From NCBI GenBank assembly GCA_032027125.1, contig JAVSMQ010000001.1, positions 532,160 to 596,159 on the forward strand: a DNA stretch of 64,000 bases, written 5' to 3'. The DNA is from JANJTB01 sp032027125 (GTDB lineage: Bacteria; Bacteroidota; Ignavibacteria; Kapaibacteriales; UBA2268). Below, piece by piece: positions 52,668-61,543 of this stretch. The translations under genes and the position numbers were made by a program. The notes below the pieces were generated by a model. It made no database searches. It was not told where the DNA came from and was given only the letters and a program-made list of their open reading frames with translations. Positions within the stretch are counted from its first letter, which is position 1, and each line of letters opens with the position of its first letter.

Positions 52668-53801
52668 ATGCAAACGGATTATAATAAAGAATTGATTTTG
52701 ATTGTTGATGACAACCCTGCTAATATTGAGGTTGCAGTAGCTCATTTACAACTCGAAGGTTATAGGATTGAAACAGCTGCTTCTGCACTTCAGGCATTGG
52801 ATAAACTCAATATTATCAGACCGGATTTGATTCTGCTTGATATTATGATGCCTGTCACAGATGGTTTTGAACTGTGTAAAATTATAAAAGCTGATGAAAA
52901 ATTATCCGATATTCCCATAATATTTCTTACAGCTATGAATCAGCCTGATGATATGGTTAAGGCTTTCAGTTCCGGTGCGGTGGATTATATTGCCAAACCA
53001 TTTCATAAAGAAGAATTGGTTTCGAGAGTTAAGAACCATCTGAATCTTGTAAAACAAACCGCAACAATCAAATTTCAAAATGATGCGCTCATAAAACTTA
53101 ACGAAGAAAAAAACGGAATTATTGAACTTACTGCTCACGACCTAAAGAATCCTCTGCAGTCCGTACTTGGTTATTCTGATATTCTTATTTCTAAAATTTC
53201 TCCCGATAAAACTGAACTTGCGTCTTATGCTTATAATATCAAAAGTTCTGCCCAGAAAGCTGTCAATATTATCAAAGATTTGATGGAAGTTAATCTTATT
53301 GAAGAAGGTAAACTTAAGTTAAGTATTACAGAGTTTGATTTGAGAGATGTCCTTGTAAAGGTGGTGGAAGATTATATGTTTCATTCAGAATCTAAACTGC
53401 AAAAAGTGATTTATGAAGAAACTGATAAACCTTGTATAATCAGAACAGACCAATCCAAGTTCGAAAGAATTATTGACAATCTGCTTTCAAATGCTGTCAA
53501 GTTTTCAAAAGTTGGCGGAAAAATTCATGTTAAATGTGATTACATCGAAAGGCAGGATAATGATAATGCTTTTGCTGTTATTTCTATAAAAGACGAGGGA
53601 CCGGGATTTACTGATGAAGATAAATCAAAATTATTCGAAAAATTTGCAAAACTGACAGCAAAACCCACTTCAGATGAACCTTCGACAGGTTTAGGATTAT
53701 CCATCGTAAAAAAACTGACAGAACTTTTAGAGGGCGAAATCTATTTAATCAGCCACATTGGCGAAGGTGCTACTTTTTATTTGAGATTTAAAGTCCTATA
53801 A
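52668..53801 (+). CDS. response regulator-histidine kinase hybrid
   Basis: 377 residues with receiver first, kinase second. The receiver (about 8-125) has the acidic pair D14-D15, phospho-acceptor Asp58 in LLDIMMPVTDGFEL, and Lys in YIAKPF. The histidine kinase follows: phospho-acceptor His157 in ELTAHDLKNPLQSVLGY, N box NLLSNAVKFSKVGGKI, G1 box DEGPGFTDED and G2 STGLGLSIVKKL. There is no membrane segment, so it is a cytoplasmic protein that would be phosphorylated by, or cooperate with, another kinase. No partner gene is adjacent. Divergent from hppD. Confidence 0.93.
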   Translation: MQTDYNKELILIVDDNPANIEVAVAHLQLEGYRIETAASALQALDKLNIIRPDLILLDIMMPVTDGFELCKIIKADEKLSDIPIIFLTAMNQPDDMVKAFSSGAVDYIAKPFHKEELVSRVKNHLNLVKQTATIKFQNDALIKLNEEKNGIIELTAHDLKNPLQSVLGYSDILISKISPDKTELASYAYNIKSSAQKAVNIIKDLMEVNLIEEGKLKLSITEFDLRDVLVKVVEDYMFHSESKLQKVIYEETDKPCIIRTDQSKFERIIDNLLSNAVKFSKVGGKIHVKCDYIERQDNDNAFAVISIKDEGPGFTDEDKSKLFEKFAKLTAKPTSDEPSTGLGLSIVKKLTELLEGEIYLISHIGEGATFYLRFKVL

Positions 53802-53891
53802 CAGTTAGTTGAGAAAGTAAAATATTTCAATTTGGTACTTATGAGCTAAGTGATTAATCCTTTCTTCACCGGTTGTACATAAATTAATTGA

Positions 53892-53987
53892 TTATGAAAT
53901 GACTTTGGGCTTGATGCCCTCCTCTGGCGAAGTTTCAATGAACTTGTCTGAGACGGATGATTTGAAAACGTCAGTCCCGCTTTTCAT
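53892..53987 (-). CDS. 31-aa ORF with strong ribosome binding site
   Basis: On the minus strand ATG at 53985-53987 opens 31 codons (MKSGTDVFKSSVSDKFIETS, ending KPKVIS) and a TAA stop. AAGGAGG lies 5 nt before the ATG; strong Shine-Dalgarno sequences are rare among the other genes in this window. Its codons are richer in G and C than the surroundings (GTC, GAC, AAG, GGC). It could be a small peptide, or a fragment of a mobile element. No known family. Confidence 0.35.
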   Translation of the reverse strand: MKSGTDVFKSSVSDKFIETSPEEGIKPKVIS

Positions 53988-54099
53988 ACATTCCTCCTTG
54001 AATAGCATATAAATTTAAAATGTTTTTTCAGACATGACACCTGAATCACGAGAATTAAAATTTTAAAAATAATTATATTTTATATTCATTACAAATTGT

Positions 54100-54107
54100 T
54101 ATTTTTG
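54100..54107 (+). promoter_or_regulatory. -7-like element upstream of the GATase gene
   Basis: TATTTTTG fits the consensus, with no clear -33. It would make a ~185-nt leader before the ATG at 54306. Confidence 0.35.
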
Positions 54108-54305
54108 TATATCTGTTTGTTGAGTTTTAGAGGATGGAAGATGGGAGTCAAAGAACATAGATTGAAGCAATTGAAAAATATTACAAGTAAAAATATGTGT
54201 TCACAAATTCAATAAAATTTCAAACAAACAGTACTTTTGAAAAAGAGCCGTCAATTGATATAAACATTTTATATTAAAATTACTTATAGCGGAAAAACAT
54301 AACAG

Positions 54306-55010
54306 ATGAAATTAAATATACATTACTATCAGCATGTAAATTACGAAGGACTTGGAGCTATCCGTTCGTGGGTGGATTCAAAAGGATACAATTTAACCAG
54401 AACAAATCTCAAAAATGATGAACCAATTCCAAACCCTGATTTTTATGATGTACTTATCGTAATGGGTGGTCCGATGTCAGTGCATGATGAATCAAAATAT
54501 CCATGGCTTATTAAGGAAAAAAGGTCAAATGACAGAGCAATGAATGACGGGAAAAAGGTTATAGGGATATGTCTTGGCTCGCAGTTGCTTGCTGAAGTTC
54601 TTGGTGCTAAGGTTTATAAGGCTGAACATAATGAACTTGGCTGGTTTCCTATAAAAATGTCAATTGAGTCTAAATCAGTTAAACATTTCAATTCGTTCCC
54701 TGATGAATTTAATACATTTCATTGGCACGGTGAAACATTTGAACTTCCCAAAAGCGGCATCAGAATAGCTTCATCCGAATCATGTGAGAATCAGATTTTC
54801 ACTTATGGTGAATTGGCAGTCGGTTTCCAATGTCATCCTGAACAAACTGAATATTCCATTTCAAGAATGTTCGAAAGAGCAGGCGATTCAATAAAACAGG
54901 GGAAATATGTTCAGACACGGGAAGCTGTAATAGCTGATATACACTATGCCAAACAAAACAACGACCTGCTTTATGATTTTCTTGATTCTTTTTTAACAAT
55001 AGATAAGTAA
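54306..55010 (+). CDS. class I glutamine amidotransferase
   Basis: 234 residues, only the GATase1 domain, no synthetase. The catalytic triad is present: Cys89 in GICLGSQLLAEVLG, and His177 and Glu179 in CHPEQTE. Other elements: VMGGPMSVHDES near 52, WHGETFELP near 140. Stand-alone GATases of this kind (GMP synthase-like) may process glutamine or gamma-glutamyl compounds. The substrate is unknown, and no partner gene is adjacent. Start at the first in-frame ATG, directly before the first strand LNIHYYQ. Confidence 0.9.
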   Translation: MKLNIHYYQHVNYEGLGAIRSWVDSKGYNLTRTNLKNDEPIPNPDFYDVLIVMGGPMSVHDESKYPWLIKEKRSNDRAMNDGKKVIGICLGSQLLAEVLGAKVYKAEHNELGWFPIKMSIESKSVKHFNSFPDEFNTFHWHGETFELPKSGIRIASSESCENQIFTYGELAVGFQCHPEQTEYSISRMFERAGDSIKQGKYVQTREAVIADIHYAKQNNDLLYDFLDSFLTIDK

Positions 55011-55312
55011 AGTTAGGAATTATTCCGACAAGTTTAGAGCGGTAAACTGTTTATAGTGAATCAAGTTTACAGATGAAGGGTTGAATAAATTGAAAATTTA
55101 CAATGAGCTTAGCAGGTCTTCACTTCGTTCCGGCTGAAAATTGAAAATGAAATCAAAATATAAAGTAAAAATTTATAACCAAATAATTGTCAATTGTCCA
55201 TTATCAATTATCAATTAGTTAATGACCCGTCCGGCTTAGTGATAAGAAAATATTTAATAAAATATTATACAAAAAAAAACGTAGATAATTTTAAAATATA
55301 GTCGAGTAGATA
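55011..55312. other. intergenic region before the DUF4160/DUF2442 pair
   Basis: 302 nt, AT-rich. A short repeat-like stretch near 55117-55140 (CAGGTCTTCACTTCGTTCCG) resembles dispersed-repeat fragments. No gene or promoter seen. Confidence 0.4.
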
Positions 55313-55576
55313 ATGCCTGAAATATCAAGATTCTTCGGTTTAATAATTACAATGTATGGAGAGGACCATAACCCGCCTCATTTCCATGTTCAATATAATG
55401 AATTTAGAGCAATTATTGAGATTATTACCGGTGAAATCCTGCAAGGAAGTTTACCTTCAAAACAATTGAAATATATACAGGTTTGGGCTGATATTCATAG
55501 AAATGAGCTACTTGATAATTTTATTAAGCTTAACAGTGAAATAAAATCTTTTGCAAAAATAAAACCATTGGAGTAA
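55313..55576 (+). CDS. DUF4160-family protein
   Basis: 87 residues. MPEISRFFGLIITMYGEDHN followed by PPHFHVQYNEFRAIIEIITG are the family's invariant start, including the H-F-H metal-like triad, then LPSKQLKYIQVWADIHRNEL. DUF4160 genes are nearly always followed by a DUF2442 gene, as here (3 nt apart), and pairs of this type are often proposed as toxin-antitoxin-like modules; which partner is toxic has not been settled to my knowledge. Possibly acquired, in an otherwise intergenic stretch. Confidence 0.9.
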   Translation: MPEISRFFGLIITMYGEDHNPPHFHVQYNEFRAIIEIITGEILQGSLPSKQLKYIQVWADIHRNELLDNFIKLNSEIKSFAKIKPLE

Positions 55577-55579
55577 ATT

Positions 55580-55888
55580 ATGAAGTGGATTGAAAGAATT
55601 ATTGATGTGAGTAACTACAATGTTAAAACCTTATGGAATGACGGAATTGTCCGCGAAATTAATCTTAAAGATTTTTTGATTGAGAAAGGAAAGAATCCAA
55701 ATTCATCATATAATAAGTTATTGGACTTAGAAACATTCAAAAAGGTAAAATGCGATGGAACAACTCTCTGCTGGGAAAATCAAATTGAATACATAGATGT
55801 TGACGGTTCAATTAAGAAGGGCAGTTTAGATATTGCACCAGAGTTATTGTTTGAGATTTCTGTACCTAATTACAAGGAAGTTATTTGA
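55580..55888 (+). CDS. DUF2442-family protein
   Basis: 102 residues. DUF2442 fold: strand WIERIIDVSNYNVKTLWNDG, then VREINLKDFL, KVKCDGTTLCWENQIEYID and the closing IAPELLFEIS. The family normally binds its DUF4160 partner, here encoded 3 nt upstream, so both lie on one mRNA. Some members carry a DNA-binding tail; here the tail is short, so it is a minimal member. The function of the pair is unknown. Confidence 0.85.
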   Translation: MKWIERIIDVSNYNVKTLWNDGIVREINLKDFLIEKGKNPNSSYNKLLDLETFKKVKCDGTTLCWENQIEYIDVDGSIKKGSLDIAPELLFEISVPNYKEVI

Positions 55889-55974
55889 TTACAAATGTTC
55901 TTCTAAAAGTAAACCGTCAACTTACAACTCATTCCTTACATAGTAAGCCTCTATAGTGTCAATCAACAAAAATG

Positions 55975-56007
55975 AAACCCTTGCAACATTAATAATTACA
56001 AGGGTTT
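55975..56007 (-). terminator. terminator of ssrA
   Basis: AAACCCTTG / CAAGGGTTT, a perfect 9-bp stem with a 15-nt loop, 14 nt past the 3' end of tmRNA on the minus strand, then a T-rich run (TTTCATTTTTG). Confidence 0.8.
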
Positions 56008-56021
56008 ACAATTCTGTATCG

Positions 56022-56381
56022 TGGAGATGGCGGGAGTCGAACCCGCGTCCGAAGAGCTTCTCATTGTGCTTCTACAAGTTTAGTCTGTCAATCTTTTTTA
56101 AACTCCGAAGTAACCGTCAGACAGGTCTTCAGAATCTGTTACCTTTTTGTTTCGCCCTTTGGTCAGGTACACACCGCGGGACTATCCTGTTAATTTGCGA
56201 CACCTTTCAGACAATAAACAGGCATATTTTCTGAAAGATGTAGCGCCTGTTTTGTTTAGGCAGCTAAAGCGTAGTCATTGTTTGCATTTATTGCAATACC
56301 AGTTGAATTTACGTGCGCCACCGGATAAGCACGACTTGCAACATCAACGATCCAACACCCCGTCGAATCCGTTACATCCCC
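56022..56381 (-). ncRNA. ssrA: tmRNA
   Basis: 360 nt on the minus strand. The 5' end GGGGATGTAACGG and the 3' end ...CATCTCC pair as the acceptor stem (7 bp with one G-U). The T arm CGGGTTCGACTCCCG is intact. The 3' CCA is not encoded. The tag reading frame is GCA AAC AAT GAC TAC GCT TTA GCT GCC TAA (56256-56285), giving ANNDYALAA, a tag with the usual C-terminal AxLAA for protease recognition. tmRNA frees stalled ribosomes together with SmpB. The call is firm from the end structure and tag. Confidence 0.97.
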
Positions 56382-56485
56382 AAAGCAAATAAAGTGACGA
56401 TAAATAACCGTTTTTGTTGGATTCATCAATAATTTGATTATTAATCGTTATACTCAAGTTTCAAGATGAATAAATACAAATAAAT

Positions 56486-57118
56486 ATGATACTTGTAATT
56501 GGTGTTGTGCTCGCTGCTTTTTTTTGGTTTGTGATGTTTTCCGGTTCTTTTGAGTTTACCAAAATAATTCATCATAATTATTTTTGGTATGCGATGAGTT
56601 TTTCGACTCTGACACTTACTGCATTTTCATTGATAACACAAAAAGATAAACTTAAACAGTTGTTTAAATTCGAATGGAAATATGTTTGGATTGGATTGAT
56701 TCATGCAGTTCTGCTTTATTTACTTTCTCGTTTCGGAATGTGGCTTTTGGTTTATTTATTTGACTGGGCACCCGGGCAGATTGAAGCAATCTATCAAACC
56801 CGTAATCAGGTAAATCCTTATTTCATAGGTGCTTTGCTTTTCTTTTTGATAGCTCCTGCTGAGGAAATTTTCTGGCGTGGATTCGTTCAGCAAAAATTTA
56901 TGGAGAAATTCGGCTTAAAATCAGGAACAATCATAGCAATTTTTCTGTACTGTTTTGTTCATATCTGGGCATTTAATCCCCTTCTGCTGCTTGCTGCGTT
57001 TGTTTTGGGTGTGCATTGGAGCATTATGTACTACAGATTCGGCTCTCTCATTCCGGGAATCATTTCTCATGCAGTTTGGGACTGTCTGATTTTTGTTGTA
57101 TTGCCGGTAAGTATATAA
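56486..57118 (+). CDS. CPBP-family intramembrane metalloprotease
   Basis: 210 residues, six or seven membrane helices. The family motifs are in place: EEIFWRGFVQ (about 130-140; first Glu pair and Arg), VHIWAF (first His near 163) and SHAVWDCLIF near 193 (second His and Asp). CPBP/CAAX proteases (Abi) cut or process membrane proteins; bacterial members have been tied to bacteriocin self-immunity. No bacteriocin gene is adjacent. It lies between tmRNA and a convergent operon. Confidence 0.88.
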   Translation: MILVIGVVLAAFFWFVMFSGSFEFTKIIHHNYFWYAMSFSTLTLTAFSLITQKDKLKQLFKFEWKYVWIGLIHAVLLYLLSRFGMWLLVYLFDWAPGQIEAIYQTRNQVNPYFIGALLFFLIAPAEEIFWRGFVQQKFMEKFGLKSGTIIAIFLYCFVHIWAFNPLLLLAAFVLGVHWSIMYYRFGSLIPGIISHAVWDCLIFVVLPVSI

Positions 57119-57148
57119 TTCCTTTAAATATTTACACTTTTGTCTTAG

Positions 57149-59080
57149 TTACTTTATCACCAATATCCTTACAATCAAATCAGCTAAATCTTTACTGAAA
57201 GTCTGATTTTCAATGTATGGTTTTTTTATAGCGACAATTTCAAATCCCTTTTTTGTGATTTTTGAAGAAAGTAATTCTTTTATTTTAGCAGCCTGAGATT
57301 TCATCAAATCGTTATAAAATTCAATTTTTATGGATTTCGCATTAATTGAACTTTCAATAATGGATTGGAAATAATCACCGGAAAAATAGTCGCTGTTGAA
57401 GAATATATTATCAGGAATAACTAAAAAATATTCTTCGAATTTAGCTGTACTGTCAATAATAAGTCTGGTTTCTTTTATCTGCTGATGGCTTACATAAAGA
57501 GTTCTGTTTGATTCTGATAATACCTGATTTCCTGATAGAATTTTGTAATTTATTATCACAGAATCAGAATCATAAACTTCAGAGTCATATTCTTCAAGAC
57601 TTATAATATCCCTTAATGGCAATTTCTTGTCACTAAGCTGTATTTCGTGTTTGTCTCTGTCAGTAACTAATGTAAGATAATGTTTTGTAATCTCGAATGT
57701 ATCTCTCGAATCAATACTGATTTCTATTACGCGGGGTTTATAGTTATATGTGCTTTCGGAAATTTCCGGAATTGGCAGAGGATTTCCGCTGAGCAGTCTG
57801 CATTTAATTATATCAGAACCCGCGAATGTTTTTTGAATAATTATTCTATCGCTGCCTATACCTTTCGAATTAAAAAATGAAATTATACTGTTATTAATTG
57901 ATGATGAATCTATAACTAAAATTTCTGAAGGATTGTTTTTCAGAAATGCAGCTATTATTGACGGATATTCAACAAGCAGTGAATCAATAATTTGCGGATA
58001 GTTACTATTAGTCATCTCAAAAGATTTCCTGACAAAAAAGTAAAATGCAGGGTAACGGGATATAATACTTCTTTTTTCAGCTACTATACTGCTTACCTGT
58101 GTACGAATGCTAATATCAGGTAACCTGACAGCAGAACCTGCATAATTTGATGTCAGCGGCGATACTATATACAAATCGAGTAAACCATGTCCTCCCGGTC
58201 TATCGGAAGCAAAAACAGCCCTGCCGTCTTCCAGAATTGTAAAATCCGACTCGTTAAACTCGGTATTCAAATCATAAACCGGTTTCGGACGATTCCATTT
58301 TCCGCCGCTTCGGGTACTGATATAGATATCATAACCTCCGGGTCCCTCGTATCCGTCAGATGCAAAATACAAAGTATCATCAGCTTGCAGATATGATGTA
58401 ATTTCATTCCCCTGTGAATTTAATTCATCTACTGCAACAGGCGTTCCCCACTGTCCGTTTTCATTACGGTATGACATCCAAAGGTCAATATCACCGGTTG
58501 AACTGCTATTAGTTGAAGAAAACACCATGATATTGCCATTCGGTGAAACAGTTACATGAGAGCAGAAAGCATCAATAATCAGACTATCAACAGGAAATGC
58601 ACTTGTCCAGTTGTTTTTTTGGAATATTGTTCTGTAAATATTCAAATAGGACTGTCTTCCGGATTTTCGGTATGTACTGAAATATGCTTCTGATTCATTT
58701 GGAACCGAAATATAGGATTGATTTTGAGACCGAATATTAATCGCGGATTTCAAAAATTTAGGCTCTGTAAATCCGCCTCCTTCCCCGGGTAAAGTTGAAT
58801 AGAAATAGCTTTTACCTTCTCTTTCGGAATTGAAATATAAAATATTCTGAAATTTATTCAGATGAGCACCATAATCGTTTTCATCAGAATTTAAAATTGT
58901 AAGATTAGATGGTATTCCCCATTTTTGATTACCGTTTTGAGCAACGGCTGCAGAAATGGAAAATGTATATAATATTATTATTGTTATTATATATGATTCT
59001 AATACTGAAATCTTTCGAATCCCTGATAAAATATTATATTTCAACTTTTGATGGTTCATATTTATTTTTGCTTTTTCCAA
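57149..59080 (-). CDS. PD40 (TolB-like) beta-propeller protein with degenerate OmpA-like domain
   Basis: 643 residues. A late signal segment (about 25-48) precedes a beta-propeller of PD40 repeats (about 50-310): YDIYISTRSGGKW, DIDLWMSYRNENGQWGTP, ESDFTILEDGRAVFASDRPG. Residues ~360-440 look like an OmpA-family domain that has lost its peptidoglycan-binding residues (IIDSLLVEYPSIIAAFLKNN, then IDSSSINNSIISFFNSKGIG). The remainder is beta-rich, without a match. It lies 6 nt after ktrA, so it is transcribed with the potassium uptake genes; why is unclear. The start at 59080 is the first ATG after ktrA (a second ATG at 59059 is also possible). Confidence 0.75.
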   Translation of the reverse strand: MEKAKINMNHQKLKYNILSGIRKISVLESYIITIIILYTFSISAAVAQNGNQKWGIPSNLTILNSDENDYGAHLNKFQNILYFNSEREGKSYFYSTLPGEGGGFTEPKFLKSAINIRSQNQSYISVPNESEAYFSTYRKSGRQSYLNIYRTIFQKNNWTSAFPVDSLIIDAFCSHVTVSPNGNIMVFSSTNSSSTGDIDLWMSYRNENGQWGTPVAVDELNSQGNEITSYLQADDTLYFASDGYEGPGGYDIYISTRSGGKWNRPKPVYDLNTEFNESDFTILEDGRAVFASDRPGGHGLLDLYIVSPLTSNYAGSAVRLPDISIRTQVSSIVAEKRSIISRYPAFYFFVRKSFEMTNSNYPQIIDSLLVEYPSIIAAFLKNNPSEILVIDSSSINNSIISFFNSKGIGSDRIIIQKTFAGSDIIKCRLLSGNPLPIPEISESTYNYKPRVIEISIDSRDTFEITKHYLTLVTDRDKHEIQLSDKKLPLRDIISLEEYDSEVYDSDSVIINYKILSGNQVLSESNRTLYVSHQQIKETRLIIDSTAKFEEYFLVIPDNIFFNSDYFSGDYFQSIIESSINAKSIKIEFYNDLMKSQAAKIKELLSSKITKKGFEIVAIKKPYIENQTFSKDLADLIVRILVIK

Positions 59081-59086
59081 ATCAGA

Positions 59087-59785
59087 CTAAACCTCTACGA
59101 GCATTTTTTTAAAATCAGCTTCTTTTCCAAACAGGACAATAATATCACCATCCTGAAAAACATAATCAGGTGTCACAACACCAAGTACATCGTAGGAATC
59201 GCCTGTGTCATTTTTAAAAAAGGATTTAACTAATTTAGGTCTTTTAACAGTAACTAAGTTCAGTTGATATATTTTTCGCAGATTAACTTCAATCAAACTC
59301 TTGGTATAAAACCTTTTTGGTGTATTAATTTCAAAAATTCCGAAGTCTTTACTTATTTCGAATGATTCTATCAATCCTGGTATCATTAGACGGTTGGCAA
59401 GATGACCTGCGGCTTCAGCTTCGGGGTACAGAAGTTCGGTAATATTCATTAATTTCAAAAGCCGTTCCTGTACAGGTGATACCACACGGGCTAAGATTCT
59501 TTTTACACCGATTTCCTGAAGAACTGCCAATGTATTGATGGATGCTTCAAAACTTTCCCCTATGGCTACTATTACAGCATCCATATCCTTAATACCCATA
59601 CTTCTTAATGCTTTCTCATCCGTTGAATCCAGTTGGACTGCAAGACTTACTTTATCGGCAAGCAATTCTACACGGTCTCTGTTTATATCTATTGCAAGAA
59701 CTTCTGCACCTTCTGCTGTAAGAAACTTTGACAAATTCAGACCGAAATATCCCAATCCAATTACACAGAATTTAGTATTTCTCAT
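59087..59785 (-). CDS. ktrA: KtrA/TrkA-type RCK regulatory subunit
   Basis: 232 residues. An N-terminal Rossmann RCK domain (about 4-120) has KFCVIGLGYFGLNLSKFL, the acidic VLAIDINRDRVELL after beta2, and DAVIVAIGESFEASINTL; it binds NAD(H) or ATP. The C-terminal RCK_C domain (about 135-232) ends with VLGVVTPDYVFQDGDIIVLF. One RCK per chain, as in KtrA (TrkA has two), so an octameric ring under the KtrB dimer is expected. 3 nt after ktrB: one operon. Confidence 0.93.
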   Translation of the reverse strand: MRNTKFCVIGLGYFGLNLSKFLTAEGAEVLAIDINRDRVELLADKVSLAVQLDSTDEKALRSMGIKDMDAVIVAIGESFEASINTLAVLQEIGVKRILARVVSPVQERLLKLMNITELLYPEAEAAGHLANRLMIPGLIESFEISKDFGIFEINTPKRFYTKSLIEVNLRKIYQLNLVTVKRPKLVKSFFKNDTGDSYDVLGVVTPDYVFQDGDIIVLFGKEADFKKMLVEV

Positions 59786-59788
59786 ATA

Positions 59789-61543
59789 TTATCCTATCAT
59801 TATTTTTTCAATCGGTAATTTATAACGAGGCTCAGCTTCAGGTTTATGTAAAGACAAGAAAAATGTAAAGACACCAATTCTACCGACATACATCAAAATT
59901 GTTAAAATAATTTTTGACGAATCGGTTAATGTAGTCGTTATATTTCTTGAAAGTCCGACGGTGGCTATGGCTGAAGTTGCCTCAAAAATCAGGTCAAGCG
60001 GATTCAGCTGCGGTTCTATCCAAACGAGCAAAGTTGTTCCAAAACCAAGAAATATGAGTGAGGAAATCATAACCATTGAAGACTGCCGTATATTTTCCGG
60101 GGCAATTTCTCTGTTAAATACCTCTACTCTGTCCTTACCACGTATAATATTTAGAAGTGTTATCATCATGACAGCAAATGTTGTTGTTTTTATACCGCCG
60201 CCGGTCGAACCGGGAGAGGCACCTATCCACATAAGAATTATCAATACCATAGCGGTAGCCGAAGAAACCATACTCATTGAAAGTGTATTAAAACCTGCTG
60301 TACGTGCAGTTACTGACAGGAAAAGCGAATGAAATACTGTCTCATACCAAGTTGAAGTCTCGGGATTATTTTGTTCAAATATGAACATAATCAAACAACC
60401 GGATACTATCAATCCTAAGGTAGTTATAAGAATCAATTTTGTAGAGGTTTTTAGAAATCTTCTGTTTTTGAATCTGAAATTATTTCTGCTTAAATCCATC
60501 ATGGTATAAAAACCAAGTCCGCCCAATACAATCAAAGCCATAATAACAGACAGATAAATATAATTTGACTGAATTGTATGAAACATCAGACCATCTGAAT
60601 AAATCGAAAACCCTGCATTACAAAATGCTGAAATTGAATGAAAAAGACAGTCATAATATAAATGTTTATCAATATTTATAAGGCTGCCTCCTAATGATAA
60701 ATACAAAAGCAGGGAGCCGATGTATTCAACCAAAAAAGTAAAAAGAAGAATTCTCTTCAAAAGGCTTGCACCTTCTGTCATGCTTTCCTGAGACAGCAAA
60801 TCTTTCATAAATACTTTTACCCTGACACTCAGACCGCCTGCAAAAACAACTGCAAAAAAAGTTGTAAGTGTCATCAAACCCAAACCGCCTATCTGTATCA
60901 AAGTAATTATGATAATTTTGCCGATTCCTGTAAAATGAGAAGAAGTATCAACTACAGCCAAACCTGTAACACATACGGCACTTGTCGAAGTAAACAGGGC
61001 ATCTGTAAACGAGATTGTTTTACCTTCCATCACAGCCCGCGGCATCAATAACAGCAAGGTACCGGCAATTATTACAATGAGAAAACTTGCAGCAATAATA
61101 GCACCGGAATGAAAATTGAATTTCGAAAATAAATTATTATATCTCAATCCACGCAATAAGATAGAAAGTATTACAGCAATCTGACTAAGAGCTATAAAAA
61201 AAAGTGATATTTCATTCAGCGACAAACCTTGAAAAGCGTAAGAAATCAGTTCCAGTGAACTATCAGGAAATATCAAGGTTAAAAGAGCTATACCGGCTAT
61301 AGTATTCTCAATAATTCTGGATTTTAAATATTCAAATAATTTACTCTGAATTAACCAACGGGCTGCTTCCTGCAAAACGAAAAGAATTAATGTTATCCCG
61401 CCGGTTATACTAAAGAAATCATACCAAAAATCATTAAGATAAAATCCAATTATTGCTATAAACGATATTAACGAAATAACACCAATTCCAATAAGCAGCC
61501 AATCGAGTGTATGCTTAATTTTATTTCTTGTATTAATTTCCAT
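59789..61543 (-). CDS. ktrB: KtrB/TrkH-family potassium channel subunit
   Basis: 584 residues from the ATG at 61543. The SKT fold has four pore units; selectivity-filter-like stretches are visible: SAVCVTGLAVVDTSSHFTGI, HSISAFCNAGFSIYSDGLMF, VTARTAGFNTLSMSMV, and ATSAIATVGLSRNITTTL near the end. Additional N-terminal helices (about 15-130) make it longer than the ~450 of Bacillus KtrB. It overlaps the stop of the upstream lipoprotein gene by 11 nt, which couples their translation. Together with KtrA it makes a regulated K+ uptake system. Confidence 0.95.
   Translation of the reverse strand: MEINTRNKIKHTLDWLLIGIGVISLISFIAIIGFYLNDFWYDFFSITGGITLILFVLQEAARWLIQSKLFEYLKSRIIENTIAGIALLTLIFPDSSLELISYAFQGLSLNEISLFFIALSQIAVILSILLRGLRYNNLFSKFNFHSGAIIAASFLIVIIAGTLLLLMPRAVMEGKTISFTDALFTSTSAVCVTGLAVVDTSSHFTGIGKIIIITLIQIGGLGLMTLTTFFAVVFAGGLSVRVKVFMKDLLSQESMTEGASLLKRILLFTFLVEYIGSLLLYLSLGGSLINIDKHLYYDCLFHSISAFCNAGFSIYSDGLMFHTIQSNYIYLSVIMALIVLGGLGFYTMMDLSRNNFRFKNRRFLKTSTKLILITTLGLIVSGCLIMFIFEQNNPETSTWYETVFHSLFLSVTARTAGFNTLSMSMVSSATAMVLIILMWIGASPGSTGGGIKTTTFAVMMITLLNIIRGKDRVEVFNREIAPENIRQSSMVMISSLIFLGFGTTLLVWIEPQLNPLDLIFEATSAIATVGLSRNITTTLTDSSKIILTILMYVGRIGVFTFFLSLHKPEAEPRYKLPIEKIMIG

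Larger units (their letters stand above)
53802..54305. other. intergenic region with a small minus-strand ORF
   Basis: 504 nt. Holds the 31-codon minus-strand ORF (53892-53987) and a -7-like TATTTTTG (54100-54107) toward the GATase gene. I see nothing further. Confidence 0.5.

Noticed and set aside
55956..56392. Two open frames over the tmRNA gene
   Set aside because: They coincide with the structured tmRNA (acceptor stem, T arm, tag) on the other strand and show no protein family.
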